NCBI RefSeq assembly: GCF_039537585.1
Contig: NZ_BAABAU010000003.1
Span: forward strand, 310,001-374,000
Origin: Frondihabitans peucedani
GTDB taxonomy: Bacteria > Actinomycetota > Actinomycetes > Actinomycetales > Microbacteriaceae
Length of the DNA stretch: 64,000 nt
Reading direction: 5' to 3'
Under the pieces are notes generated by a model. That model searched no databases. It worked only from the letters and a program-made list of their open reading frames with translations, and was not told the origin of the DNA. Positions within the stretch are counted from its first letter, which is position 1. Each line of letters starts with the position of its first letter. Shown one piece after another: positions 52,433 through 60,598 of the stretch. A program made the translations under genes and the position numbers.

Positions 52433-53748
52433 CAGGCCGACGACTGGACGTCCATCTCCACGGTTCTCGCGTGGCCACTCTCGAGGCCGGCGACAGTCGG
52501 TCCGGTTATCGACTGGTGTACGACGACGAATGGCGATCCTACGAAGCGGCTGCTCCTGTGTCTCTGTCCCTTCCTCTGACCACGGCGACCCACACGGGCG
52601 CCCACGTGTTCGACTTCGTCGACAACCTCCTCCCTGACAATCCCGTCGTCCGCGAGGAGTGGGCCCGCGCCTCCTCACTGCCGGACGCGGATCCTGCGAC
52701 ATTGCTGTCGGTCCACGGCGCCGACGTGGCCGGAGCACTGCAATTCACCCGTGCAGGAGAATCGCCCCGCACCCACGGCTCGCTCGCGCCCGAGACCGAC
52801 GAGTCGATCGCCCGGCGGATCCGCTCGATTCGGGACGGGTCGCCCGATCCCCTCGCGAACGACTCCGGACCAGGGCGATTCTCCCTCGGCGGTGCCCAGG
52901 CGAAGTTCGCACTCGCTCGCGCGCACGACGAGTGGTGGGATCCCTCGGGAGCGACCCCGTCGACCCACATCTTCAAACCCCAAGTGACGCGGCTGGAAGA
53001 CGGTGAGATCGTCGAGCACCTCACGATGGCCGCGGCGCAGGCTGCGGGCATCCCGAGCGCGACGACCGAGATCGCGAAGTTCGGCGAGGAAGTCGCTCTT
53101 CAGGTGGAGCGGTTCGATCGGGCCGACACCCCCGACGGGGTCGTTCGCCTGCACCAGGAGGATCTTCTTCAAGCTCTCGGCCGCCCGCGACTTCGGAAGT
53201 ACGAGTCGCAGGGCGGACCGTCGGCCGAGCAGATCATCCGAGTGCTGGATCGCAATCGGGTCGACGGCGACAGAGTCGGATCGAAGACGCGGTTCATCCA
53301 GGCTCTGCTGTTCTCGTGGATCGTGCTCAATACCGACGGCCACGCGAAGAACTTCTCGCTGTATCTCTTCCCTGGGCGGAGTCCCCTCACTCCCGCCTAC
53401 GACGTCTCCTCGTTCCTCCCCTACGTCGGGCCGTCCGTCGCATCTCGCGACGACCTGCTCCGCGCCATGCAGGACGCACGCCTCTCCATGCGCATCTCGG
53501 CCTCGTACCGAGTCGGAGACATGGGAGCCTTCGAATGGGGCGCCATCGCCCGAACCGCCGCGGTCTCGCCAGCCGATCTGCTCGAATGGGGCATCGTCGT
53601 CTGCGAGGAGTTGCCCGGCGTCTTCGCCGACCTGGCAGCCGACCTCGACGAGCGGTTCCGCACGCCGGTCGTCGAGCTCCTCCTCGACCGCATCGAGCTG
53701 AGAGCGCGACAGGCGAAGAAGGCGCTCGCGCGGCGAGTCGAGATCTGA
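52429..53748 (+). CDS. HipA-like serine/threonine kinase toxin
   Basis: 439 residues. N-terminal HipA domain (RLDVHLHGSRVATLEAG, VFDFVDNLLPDNPVVR), ATP loop region FSLGGAQAKFAL, and the catalytic core NTDGHAKNFSL with YDVSSFLPY as the metal-binding Asp region. HipA kinases inactivate glutamyl-tRNA synthetase or other targets to induce growth arrest. Inserted between parts of the L-fucose island, but with its own promoter. Confidence 0.9.
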   Translation: MTGRRLDVHLHGSRVATLEAGDSRSGYRLVYDDEWRSYEAAAPVSLSLPLTTATHTGAHVFDFVDNLLPDNPVVREEWARASSLPDADPATLLSVHGADVAGALQFTRAGESPRTHGSLAPETDESIARRIRSIRDGSPDPLANDSGPGRFSLGGAQAKFALARAHDEWWDPSGATPSTHIFKPQVTRLEDGEIVEHLTMAAAQAAGIPSATTEIAKFGEEVALQVERFDRADTPDGVVRLHQEDLLQALGRPRLRKYESQGGPSAEQIIRVLDRNRVDGDRVGSKTRFIQALLFSWIVLNTDGHAKNFSLYLFPGRSPLTPAYDVSSFLPYVGPSVASRDDLLRAMQDARLSMRISASYRVGDMGAFEWGAIARTAAVSPADLLEWGIVVCEELPGVFADLAADLDERFRTPVVELLLDRIELRARQAKKALARRVEI

Positions 53749-53754
53749 TCCGCT

Positions 53755-54621
53755 TCAGTCCTCGGCGGGCAGGCCGTAGAAGCGACGCGCGTTGTCGCCG
53801 AGCACGGCCGCCCGGTCGGCCGCCGGCCAGTCTGCGAAGATTCCCGACAGCGCGTCGAAGCAGCGGGCGTAGCCGCCGGCGGTGAGCGAGACGGGCCAGT
53901 CGCCGCCGTAGAGCAGGCGGTCGGGGCCGAAGAGCCGGTGCGCCTCCTCGACGAAGGGGCGCACCTGATCCTGCGTCCACGACGCGGCATCGGCCGTCGC
54001 CGAATAGAGCCCGGAGACCTTCGCCGACAGCAGGGGGTTCTCGGCTGCGCGCGCCATCAGGACCGACCAGGTGTCGCCCGGCCAGCGGGCCGAGCCGGGA
54101 TCGCCGATGGGCGGTTTTGCGAGGTGGTCGATCACGATCCTGAGCGAGGGGTGCCGCTCGGCGAGGGCCGGCAGGTGCTCCAGGTGCCGCGGCAGGACGG
54201 CGACGTAGTCGAACGGGACGCCCAGGGCCTCGAGCACGCCGAGGCCCTCGTCGACGTCGGGGCGCAGGATCCAGTCGGGGTCGGGCTGGTCGTGGATGAG
54301 GGTGCGGACCCCCACCACGCGCGGATCCCGGCGCAGCTCCACCAGCCGGTCGTGCGCCTCCTGCGGCCTCTCGAGGGGCGCGTACGCGACGATGCCCGCG
54401 ACCTCGTCATGGCGGTCGGCGGTCCGGAGCATGGTAGCCGTGTCGTCGGGGTCGTCGGCGGCCTGGACGAGGACCACCCGGTCGACGCCTGCGGCGGCGA
54501 GCGACGGGCGGACCTCGTCGAGGCCGATGGAGCGGAAGATCTCGGGGACCGATCCGTCGGGCCAGTCGTAGTGGGCGCGCTCGAGGTCCCACACGTGGAC
54601 GTGCGAGTCGATGACGGCCAC
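53755..54621 (-). CDS. L-fuconolactonase (amidohydrolase family 2)
   Basis: 288 residues from GTG 54621, three bases after the dehydratase stop. The first metal motif is DSHVHVWD and the late one LLYGGDWPVSL; RIVIDHLAKPPIGD is typical of L-fuconolactonases and 4-sulfomuconolactonases. It opens L-fuconolactone to L-fuconate. Its position after fuconate dehydratase and L-fucose dehydrogenase fixes the role well. Confidence 0.88.
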   Translation of the reverse strand: MAVIDSHVHVWDLERAHYDWPDGSVPEIFRSIGLDEVRPSLAAAGVDRVVLVQAADDPDDTATMLRTADRHDEVAGIVAYAPLERPQEAHDRLVELRRDPRVVGVRTLIHDQPDPDWILRPDVDEGLGVLEALGVPFDYVAVLPRHLEHLPALAERHPSLRIVIDHLAKPPIGDPGSARWPGDTWSVLMARAAENPLLSAKVSGLYSATADAASWTQDQVRPFVEEAHRLFGPDRLLYGGDWPVSLTAGGYARCFDALSGIFADWPAADRAAVLGDNARRFYGLPAED

Positions 54622-54624
54622 GGG

Positions 54625-55968
54625 TCAGGCGACTCGGCTCGTGCGGCTCTGGTCGGCGCTGTGGAGGCTCCGATCGGCCGCCCAGTAGGAGCCGTCCGGG
54701 AACGCGTACTCGTCGAGCGTCGAGTCGAACATCTCGGCGCTGTAGCCGGGTGCACCCGGCAGGCGGTAGGCGCCGTCCTCGACCACGCACGGCTCGACGA
54801 AGTGCTCGTGGAGGTGGTCGACGAACTCGGTGACGCGGCCCTCGAGGCTCCCGGAGACCGCGACGTAGTCGAAGATCGACAGGTGCTGCACGAGCTCGCA
54901 GAGGCCGACGCCCCCGGCGTGCGGACAGACCGGCACACCGAACTTCTTCGCGAGCAGGTAGACGGCGAGGATCTCGTTGACGCTGCCCAGCCGGGCGGCG
55001 TCGAGCTGGCAGAAGTCGAGCGCCTCGGCCTGGAACATCTGCTTGAACAGCACGCGGTTCATCCCGTGCTCCCCCGACGCGACGCCGATCGGGTGCACGG
55101 CGCGGCGGACGGCGGCGTGCCCGAGGACGTCGTCGGGGCTCGTCGGCTCCTCGATCCAGAGCGGCTTGAACTCCGCGAGCGAGCGCACCCAGTCGATCGC
55201 CTCCGGGACGTCCCAGACCTGGTTGGCGTCGATCATGAGGTCGGCGTCCCAGCCGATGACCTCCCGGGCGATCGCGAGCCGACGGAAGTCGTCCTGCCGG
55301 TTCGCGCCGACCTTCAGCTTGATGTGGCGGTAGCCGGCGTCGACGGCCTCCTGGCAGAGCCTCCGCAGCTTGTCGTCGGAGTAGCCGAGCCAGCCGGCGC
55401 TCGTCGTGTAGCAGGGGTACCCGGTCCGGTCGAGCTCGGCGATTCGCTCGGCCCTCGTCGGCTCCAGCTCGCGCAGGATCCCGAGGGCGTCGTCGCGGGT
55501 GAGGGCGTCGGAGAGGTAGCGGAGGTCGGCGGCGTCGACGAGCTGCTCCGGGGTCATGTCGGTGAGGAGCCGCCAGAGCGGCTTGCCCCCGACGCGCGCC
55601 GCGAGGTCCCACACGGCGTTCATGACAGCGGCGAGCGCCAGGTGGATGACGCCCTTGTCAGGGCCGAGCCAGCGCAGCTGCGAGTCGCTCTGCAGCTCGC
55701 GGTAGATGCCGCCGAGGTCGCCGGTGATCTCCTCGACGCTCCTGCCGATGAGCGGGAGGGCCCGCTGGGCGGCCGCCGCGGTGCAGAGGTCGTTGCCCCG
55801 CCCGATGGTGAAGGTGAAGCCGAAGCCGGAGAGCGCAGGATCGTCGGTCCGCAGGACGACGTAGGCGGCCGAGTAGTCGCCGTCCTTGTTCATGGCGTCG
55901 GACCCGTCGGCCGACAGCGACGTCGGGAAGCGGACGTCGTGCGTCTCGACGGAGGTGATGGTGGTCAT
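54625..55968 (-). CDS. L-fuconate dehydratase (enolase superfamily)
   Basis: 447 residues from ATG 55968, overlapping the aldo/keto reductase stop as ATGA. Strongly family-typical throughout: [44 protein letters not shown] (catalytic K-x-K), [23 protein letters not shown] and [16 protein letters not shown]. It dehydrates L-fuconate to 2-keto-3-deoxy-L-fuconate. It is the best-identified enzyme of the island and anchors the pathway call. Confidence 0.95.
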   Translation of the reverse strand: MTTITSVETHDVRFPTSLSADGSDAMNKDGDYSAAYVVLRTDDPALSGFGFTFTIGRGNDLCTAAAAQRALPLIGRSVEEITGDLGGIYRELQSDSQLRWLGPDKGVIHLALAAVMNAVWDLAARVGGKPLWRLLTDMTPEQLVDAADLRYLSDALTRDDALGILRELEPTRAERIAELDRTGYPCYTTSAGWLGYSDDKLRRLCQEAVDAGYRHIKLKVGANRQDDFRRLAIAREVIGWDADLMIDANQVWDVPEAIDWVRSLAEFKPLWIEEPTSPDDVLGHAAVRRAVHPIGVASGEHGMNRVLFKQMFQAEALDFCQLDAARLGSVNEILAVYLLAKKFGVPVCPHAGGVGLCELVQHLSIFDYVAVSGSLEGRVTEFVDHLHEHFVEPCVVEDGAYRLPGAPGYSAEMFDSTLDEYAFPDGSYWAADRSLHSADQSRTSRVA

Positions 55969-56990
55969 GAGAGTCTCCCTGCGGAGGTCGGGGCGACCGG
56001 GGACCCGGTCGGGAGGGGGCGGATGAGCGAGCGCTCCTCGAGGTCGGTCCAGAGCGCGTCGGGCACGTCGACTGCGAAGCGCCGGATGTTCTCCTCGGCC
56101 TGGGCGCCGTTCCTCATGCCGAGGACGGTCGAGACGACGGCGGGGTGTCGCCGCGGGAACGCCACGGCCGCCTCGGGGAGCGTGACGCCGTGCCGCTCGC
56201 ACACGTCGGCGATGGCCCAGGCCCGCTCGACGATCTCGGGCGGGACGGTGTCGTAGTCGTACTTCGCGTCGCGCGGAGGCCGGTCGGTCGCCAGGACGCC
56301 GGAGTTGTAGGCTCCGGCGGCGACGATCCCGACGCCCCGGGCGAGCGCTGCCGGGAGGAGGTCGTCGAGGGCGCCCTGGTCGAGCAGGGAGAAGCGGCCG
56401 GCCAGCATGACGAGGTCGATGTCGGTCTCGCGGACGAAGCGGGCGGGCAGGGCCGACTGGTTCATCCCGGTGCCGATCGCGCCGACGACACCGCGGTCGC
56501 GGAGCTCGACGAGGGCGGGGATCGCCTCGGCGACGACCTGGTCGCCGAAGTCGTCGGGGTCGTGCACGTAGACGATGTCGACGCGGTCGAGGCCGAGCCG
56601 GTCGAGGCTCGACTCGAGCGAGCGCGTCACGCCCTCGGCGCTGAAGTCCCACTGCCGCTTGACCACGGCGGGCACGGCGAAGCCCTGGTCGTCCTGCGAG
56701 TCCTCGCCAGAGGGGTTCGGGACGAGGAGCTTGCCGACCTTGGTCGAGATGGTGAACTCGGAGCGGTCGTGCTCGGAGAGGAGCTCGCCCAGCCGACGCT
56801 CGGAGAGCCCGAGGCCGTAGTGCGGCGCCGTGTCGAAGTACCGGACCCCCGCCTCCCACGCCGCCTCGAAGGCCTGCCGGACGTCGTCGTCGGTGGCCTC
56901 CCTGTAGAGATTGCCGAACTGCGCCGTGCCGAGGCCCAGCTCCGTCAGCCGGACCGCTTCGCCGCCTCGTCTCTGAGTGGTCGTCTTCAC
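55965..56990 (-). CDS. L-fucose dehydrogenase / D-threo-aldose 1-dehydrogenase (aldo/keto reductase)
   Basis: 341 residues from GTG 56990, chosen for the AGGAG site just upstream; a GTG at 57017 is also in frame. AKR fold with [13 protein letters not shown], catalytic Asp-Tyr-Lys in [10 protein letters not shown] and STKVGKLLV, and [10 protein letters not shown]. The family oxidises L-fucose to L-fuconolactone. First gene of the AKR-dehydratase-lactonase operon, with a candidate operator 29 bases upstream. Confidence 0.9.
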   Translation of the reverse strand: MKTTTQRRGGEAVRLTELGLGTAQFGNLYREATDDDVRQAFEAAWEAGVRYFDTAPHYGLGLSERRLGELLSEHDRSEFTISTKVGKLLVPNPSGEDSQDDQGFAVPAVVKRQWDFSAEGVTRSLESSLDRLGLDRVDIVYVHDPDDFGDQVVAEAIPALVELRDRGVVGAIGTGMNQSALPARFVRETDIDLVMLAGRFSLLDQGALDDLLPAALARGVGIVAAGAYNSGVLATDRPPRDAKYDYDTVPPEIVERAWAIADVCERHGVTLPEAAVAFPRRHPAVVSTVLGMRNGAQAEENIRRFAVDVPDALWTDLEERSLIRPLPTGSPVAPTSAGRLS

Positions 56991-57018
56991 GTTCTTCTCC
57001 TGATCAAGCTCGTTCACG

Positions 57019-57030
57019 AATCATATGATC
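57019..57030. promoter_or_regulatory. Candidate GntR operator upstream of the L-fucose dehydrogenase operon
   Basis: On the minus strand GATCATATGATT, one mismatch to ATCAGATGATT at 50262 and 58437. It has its own dyad (AATCATATGATC) and lies just upstream of the GTG at 56990. Confidence 0.55.
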
Positions 57031-57091
57031 TATTCACAGCTTATCCGCTTCAATGTCGCCCCTGGTAGTCAGAAGACGCGAAAAGGTCCGG

Positions 57092-58345
57092 TCAATCACC
57101 GGACGCGAGGACGGTCTCCACCCGACGGACGGCGCGCTCGAGAGCCGGCCCGGCATCCTGCCCGCAGTTGACGACGTCGTCGACGAGGTGATTGAGAGCG
57201 TCGACCAGCAGAGGCAGGGCGGCGATCTGCGGAAGCGGCCGCGAGACGCGGTGCGCCTCCTCGAAGAGCGCGAAGGCCGGGGTGCGGGCCAGGAGCTCCG
57301 CGTCGCGCCAGGTGTCGAGACGGGTGCCGGAGGATCCTGCGCGGGTCGTCGCCCGGTCTCCCCGCGGCGACAGGCACTCGCGGATGACGCTCCAGGCCTC
57401 GTCGACGCGCCTGCTCCCCGCCGTGACGGCGAGCGCCCAGAACGCGTTCACGACCGGCGTCGGGGTGCCGTCGTCGGCCGTGGGAGCGAGGGCGGTGCCC
57501 ACTCGACCGGCGACCCGGCTGCCGGGGCCCTGGGCCGCGTGGGCGTACCCGGCCCAGTTCATCATCAGCGCGACCCGGCCCTCGGCGAACGCCCTGCCGC
57601 TGCCGACGCTGTCGAGGGTGCGGGCGTCGGGCGGCACTGTCGGGTCGTCGACCGCGTGGCCGCGCAGCCAGGCGAGCGCGCCGAGCCCCGCAGCGCCTCC
57701 GAAGGCGGGGCGCAGGATCCCGGACCCGTCTCGCGCCACGACGTCGCCGCCGCACACCCGCACCTGCGTCACGAAGTCGTAGACGTCGTTGTGCCCGTCG
57801 GGGGCGCCGGCGAGGACCGTGCCGAAGAGCCCCTCCTCGGGGCGGGTGAAGAAGCGGGCTTGCCGGTCGAAGTCCGACCAGGTGGCCGCCGGCGCGAGCT
57901 CGGTGCCGAAGCGCTCCCGGTAGGCGCGGCGCTCGGCCGGGTCGTCGAAGAGGTCGGTGCGGTAGACGAGCAGCGGCGGCCCGTCGTGGAACGGGAGGCC
58001 CCACACAGCAGCGCGCTCGGCCCGGGAGGGCGCGGCGTCCGCCGCGAAGGTCACGACGTCGACGAAGGCGTCCGACCAGGCGGCGGGCCAGCCCTCCGGC
58101 GGAGCGCCCGCGAGCAGGTCGTCGAGCGGTCTCAGTGCGCCGCGCGCCGCGAGCCTCGGAAGCCAGTCGGCCGGCACCAGGACCGCGTCGACGCTCCCGT
58201 CGACGCACACCGCCGTCTCGAACAGCTCGCGCTCCAGCGCGCCGATGCCCACCCAGCGCGCGTCGACCGCGGCCGGCTCGAGATCCTGCGCGGCCAGGGA
58301 CGCCTCGAAGGTGTCGCCCGCGCGTCCGAGCAGGGTGATCGTCAT
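57092..58345 (-). CDS. Solute-binding-protein-like protein lacking a signal peptide
   Basis: 417 residues. It has the type I sugar-SBP plan (family 1): VWGLPFHDGPPLLVYRTDLFDDP, TVLAGAPDGHNDVYDFVTQV and SGRAFAEGRVALMMNWAGY. But it starts directly with the first strand (MTITLLGRAG) and has no leader or lipobox, and no permease is adjacent. A cytosolic sensor or chaperone derived from an SBP, or an unusual start, are both possible. Divergent from the alcohol dehydrogenase, sharing its regulatory region. Confidence 0.7.
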   Translation of the reverse strand: MTITLLGRAGDTFEASLAAQDLEPAAVDARWVGIGALERELFETAVCVDGSVDAVLVPADWLPRLAARGALRPLDDLLAGAPPEGWPAAWSDAFVDVVTFAADAAPSRAERAAVWGLPFHDGPPLLVYRTDLFDDPAERRAYRERFGTELAPAATWSDFDRQARFFTRPEEGLFGTVLAGAPDGHNDVYDFVTQVRVCGGDVVARDGSGILRPAFGGAAGLGALAWLRGHAVDDPTVPPDARTLDSVGSGRAFAEGRVALMMNWAGYAHAAQGPGSRVAGRVGTALAPTADDGTPTPVVNAFWALAVTAGSRRVDEAWSVIRECLSPRGDRATTRAGSSGTRLDTWRDAELLARTPAFALFEEAHRVSRPLPQIAALPLLVDALNHLVDDVVNCGQDAGPALERAVRRVETVLASGD

Positions 58346-58436
58346 CCTGCGCTCCTCTCCACTGCTGGTACTCGTCAGACCTTAGCCACTGGTAGGCCTC
58401 GCGTGCGGCCCGTCGACTTGAAATTACGCGGCAGTC

Positions 58437-58447
58437 ATCAGATGATT
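58437..58447. promoter_or_regulatory. Candidate GntR operator upstream of the zinc alcohol dehydrogenase
   Basis: ATCAGATGATT, an exact copy of the core at 50262-50272, embedded in a partial palindrome CATCAGATGATTG and ending 27 bases before the start at 58475. Confidence 0.6.
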
Positions 58448-58474
58448 GGGTCAACAACGTCGAAGGAGACAGGC

Positions 58475-59503
58475 ATGCGCAGCGCCGCCTACGTGGGAGA
58501 CCAGCGAATCGCGATCCAGACCTCGGAGCCGCAGGATCCCGCGCCCGGCCAGGTGCGCCTCCGCGTCGCGTACACCGGCCTCTGCGGCACCGACCTGCAC
58601 ATCCTGCACGGGGCAATGGATGCGCGGGTCGAGCTCCCGGCGGTCATCGGGCACGAGATGTCGGGCACCATCGACGCCCTCGGCGACGGCGTCGACGGCT
58701 GGAGCGTCGGCGACCCCGTGACCGTGATGCCGCTGGCCTGGGACGGGACCTGCCCCGCCTGCCTCGCCGGCAACGAGCACATCTGCCAGAACCTCGACTT
58801 CATCGGCATCGACTCCCCCGGCAGCCTGCAGCCGCTCTGGAACGTGCCCGCGTCGGTCCTCGTGGCTCTGCCGGAGGGGCTCAGCCTCACCCACGCGGCC
58901 CTCGTCGAGCCGGTCGCCGTGTCGGTGCACGACGTCCGCCGGTCGCAGCTGGCTCCCGGCGAGAAGGCCGTCGTCATCGGCGGCGGGCCGATCGGCGTGC
59001 TGATCGCGACCACGGCCCGCGAGTTCGGCGGTGACGTCGTCGTCGTCGAGATCGACCCCGGCCGACGGCAGGCCGTCGCCGACCTCGGCTTCACCACCCT
59101 CGACCCGACCGCAGACGACCAGGTCGCCTGGGTGGAGGAGTGGACCGGCGGAGCAGGAGCCGACGTCGTCTTCGAAGTGTCGGGCGCCGCCGCCGCCGTG
59201 CTCGGGGCGACCGCCCTCTGCAAGGTGCGCGGACGCCTCGTCGTGGTCGCGATCCACCCCGAGCCCCGCCCCATCGACCTCCAGCGCCTCTTCTGGCGCG
59301 AGCTCACGATCATCGGCGCCCGCGTCTACCAGCGGCAGGACTTCGAGACGGCCGTCGACCTCGTCGCCCGCGGCGTCATCCCGGCCGACCTGCTCATCAC
59401 GAGCGTGGTGCCGCTCGACCGCACCGCCGACGCATTCGCGGAGCTCGGCGCCGGGCGCGCCATGAAGATCCTCGTCGACGTGCAGTCCGGAGCCGACGCT
59501 TGA
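58475..59503 (+). CDS. Zinc-type alcohol/polyol dehydrogenase
   Basis: 342 residues from ATG 58475 (GAAGGAGA upstream). MDR family: the catalytic zinc site GLCGTDLHILHG and GHEMSGT, structural zinc cysteines in GTCPACLAGNEHIC, NAD loop VVIGGGPIGVLIA. It resembles sorbitol/threonine/L-idonate-type dehydrogenases. In the fucose island it may oxidise a polyol such as fucitol or propanediol, or act on L-fuconate. Stop overlaps the next start as TTGA. Confidence 0.82.
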   Translation: MRSAAYVGDQRIAIQTSEPQDPAPGQVRLRVAYTGLCGTDLHILHGAMDARVELPAVIGHEMSGTIDALGDGVDGWSVGDPVTVMPLAWDGTCPACLAGNEHICQNLDFIGIDSPGSLQPLWNVPASVLVALPEGLSLTHAALVEPVAVSVHDVRRSQLAPGEKAVVIGGGPIGVLIATTAREFGGDVVVVEIDPGRRQAVADLGFTTLDPTADDQVAWVEEWTGGAGADVVFEVSGAAAAVLGATALCKVRGRLVVVAIHPEPRPIDLQRLFWRELTIIGARVYQRQDFETAVDLVARGVIPADLLITSVVPLDRTADAFAELGAGRAMKILVDVQSGADA

Positions 59504-60282
59504 GCGGGTCGCTCGACGTCAGCGGGATGTTCGACCTCACCGGCCGCACCGCCCTCGTCACCGGCTGCAGTCGCGGCCTCGGACTCGCCATGGCCGCTGC
59601 CCTCGCGAGCGCCGGAGCCGACATCGTGGGCGTCAGCGCGACCCTGGCCGCCGAGGGAAGCGAGGCGGAGCGCCGCGTCCGGGCGACCGGCAGGAGCTTC
59701 GAGGGCCACGCCGTCGACTTCGCCGACCGCGACGCCGTCCTGCGCTTCGCCCGCACCGTCACGGAGGGCGACCGCGCCATCGACATCCTGATCGACAACG
59801 CCGGCACAATCGAGCGCCACCCGGCCGAGGAGCACCCCCTCGACGCCTGGGACCGTCTCGTGCAGGTCAACCTGTCGAACCAGTTCGCCCTCACGCAGGC
59901 GGTCGCGCCCGGCATGCTGGCCCGCGGCTGGGGCCGCGTCGTGTTCACCGCGTCGATGCTGAGCTTCCAGGGCGGGCGGAACGTCTCCGGCTACACGGCG
60001 ACCAAGTCGGCGATCGCGGGCCTCACGAAGTCGCTCTCGAACGAGTGGTCGGGCCGGGGCGTGACGGTCAACGCGATCGCCCCCGGCTACTTCCGGACCG
60101 ACAACACGCAGGCGCTGCAAGACGATCCCGACCGCGCCGCCGGGATCCTGGGCAGGATCCCGGCCGGACGCTGGGGCGAGCCCGACGACCTGGCCGGCGC
60201 GGTGGTGTTCCTCGCCTCCGACGCCGCCGCCTACGTCACCGGGGTGACCCTGCCCGTCGACGGGGGCTGGCTCGCGTCCTGA
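59500..60282 (+). CDS. KduD-like SDR (2-keto-3-deoxy-gluconate 5-dehydrogenase family)
   Basis: 260 residues from TTG 59500 (TTGA overlap, likely coupled); a shorter start at ATG 59527 gives MFDLTGRTALVTG, the KduD-typical start. Catalytic YTATK, NAIAPGYFRTDNTQAL and RIPAGRWGEPDDLAG match KduD closely. It could interconvert keto-deoxy sugar acids of the same kind as those in L-fucose degradation. Confidence 0.82.
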   Translation: MSGSLDVSGMFDLTGRTALVTGCSRGLGLAMAAALASAGADIVGVSATLAAEGSEAERRVRATGRSFEGHAVDFADRDAVLRFARTVTEGDRAIDILIDNAGTIERHPAEEHPLDAWDRLVQVNLSNQFALTQAVAPGMLARGWGRVVFTASMLSFQGGRNVSGYTATKSAIAGLTKSLSNEWSGRGVTVNAIAPGYFRTDNTQALQDDPDRAAGILGRIPAGRWGEPDDLAGAVVFLASDAAAYVTGVTLPVDGGWLAS

Positions 60283-60598
60283 GAGCGGGCAGGCCGCCCT
60301 CCTGAGCGGGGCGGGCAGCGCCGGGAGGACGCAGGGCAGAAATACCCGCTCGACAGCGGTTCCGGGAGGGAGTAGCTTCGGGGCCGTTCGAGGAACCCCC
60401 GAGTTCCTCCCGGCTCCCAGCTCGCCCGCTCTTCCGGCGACCGGCGCCCACCCCTCTCAAGAACTGTGACCCGTTCCCACCCGAACACCGCTCGCACCTC
60501 CACCCGCGACACCGGTGCCTCGACGAGGAGGCTCCGAGCGTGTCCAGGGCCGTCCGCTGTGCCCGCTCGCGCGTCGCCTCCCCCTCTGGAGCACAGCC
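60283..60598. other. 316-base intergenic region before peroxidase gene
   Basis: Contains an inverted repeat GAGGAAC/GTTCCTC near 60389-60408 within a run of CG-rich hairpin-like sequence (TTCCGGGAGGGAG with CTCCCGGCTCCCAG downstream). The first part probably holds the KduD terminator and the second the peroxidase promoter. No further gene seen; in-frame extension of the peroxidase to 60515 is open but lacks family similarity. Confidence 0.4.
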
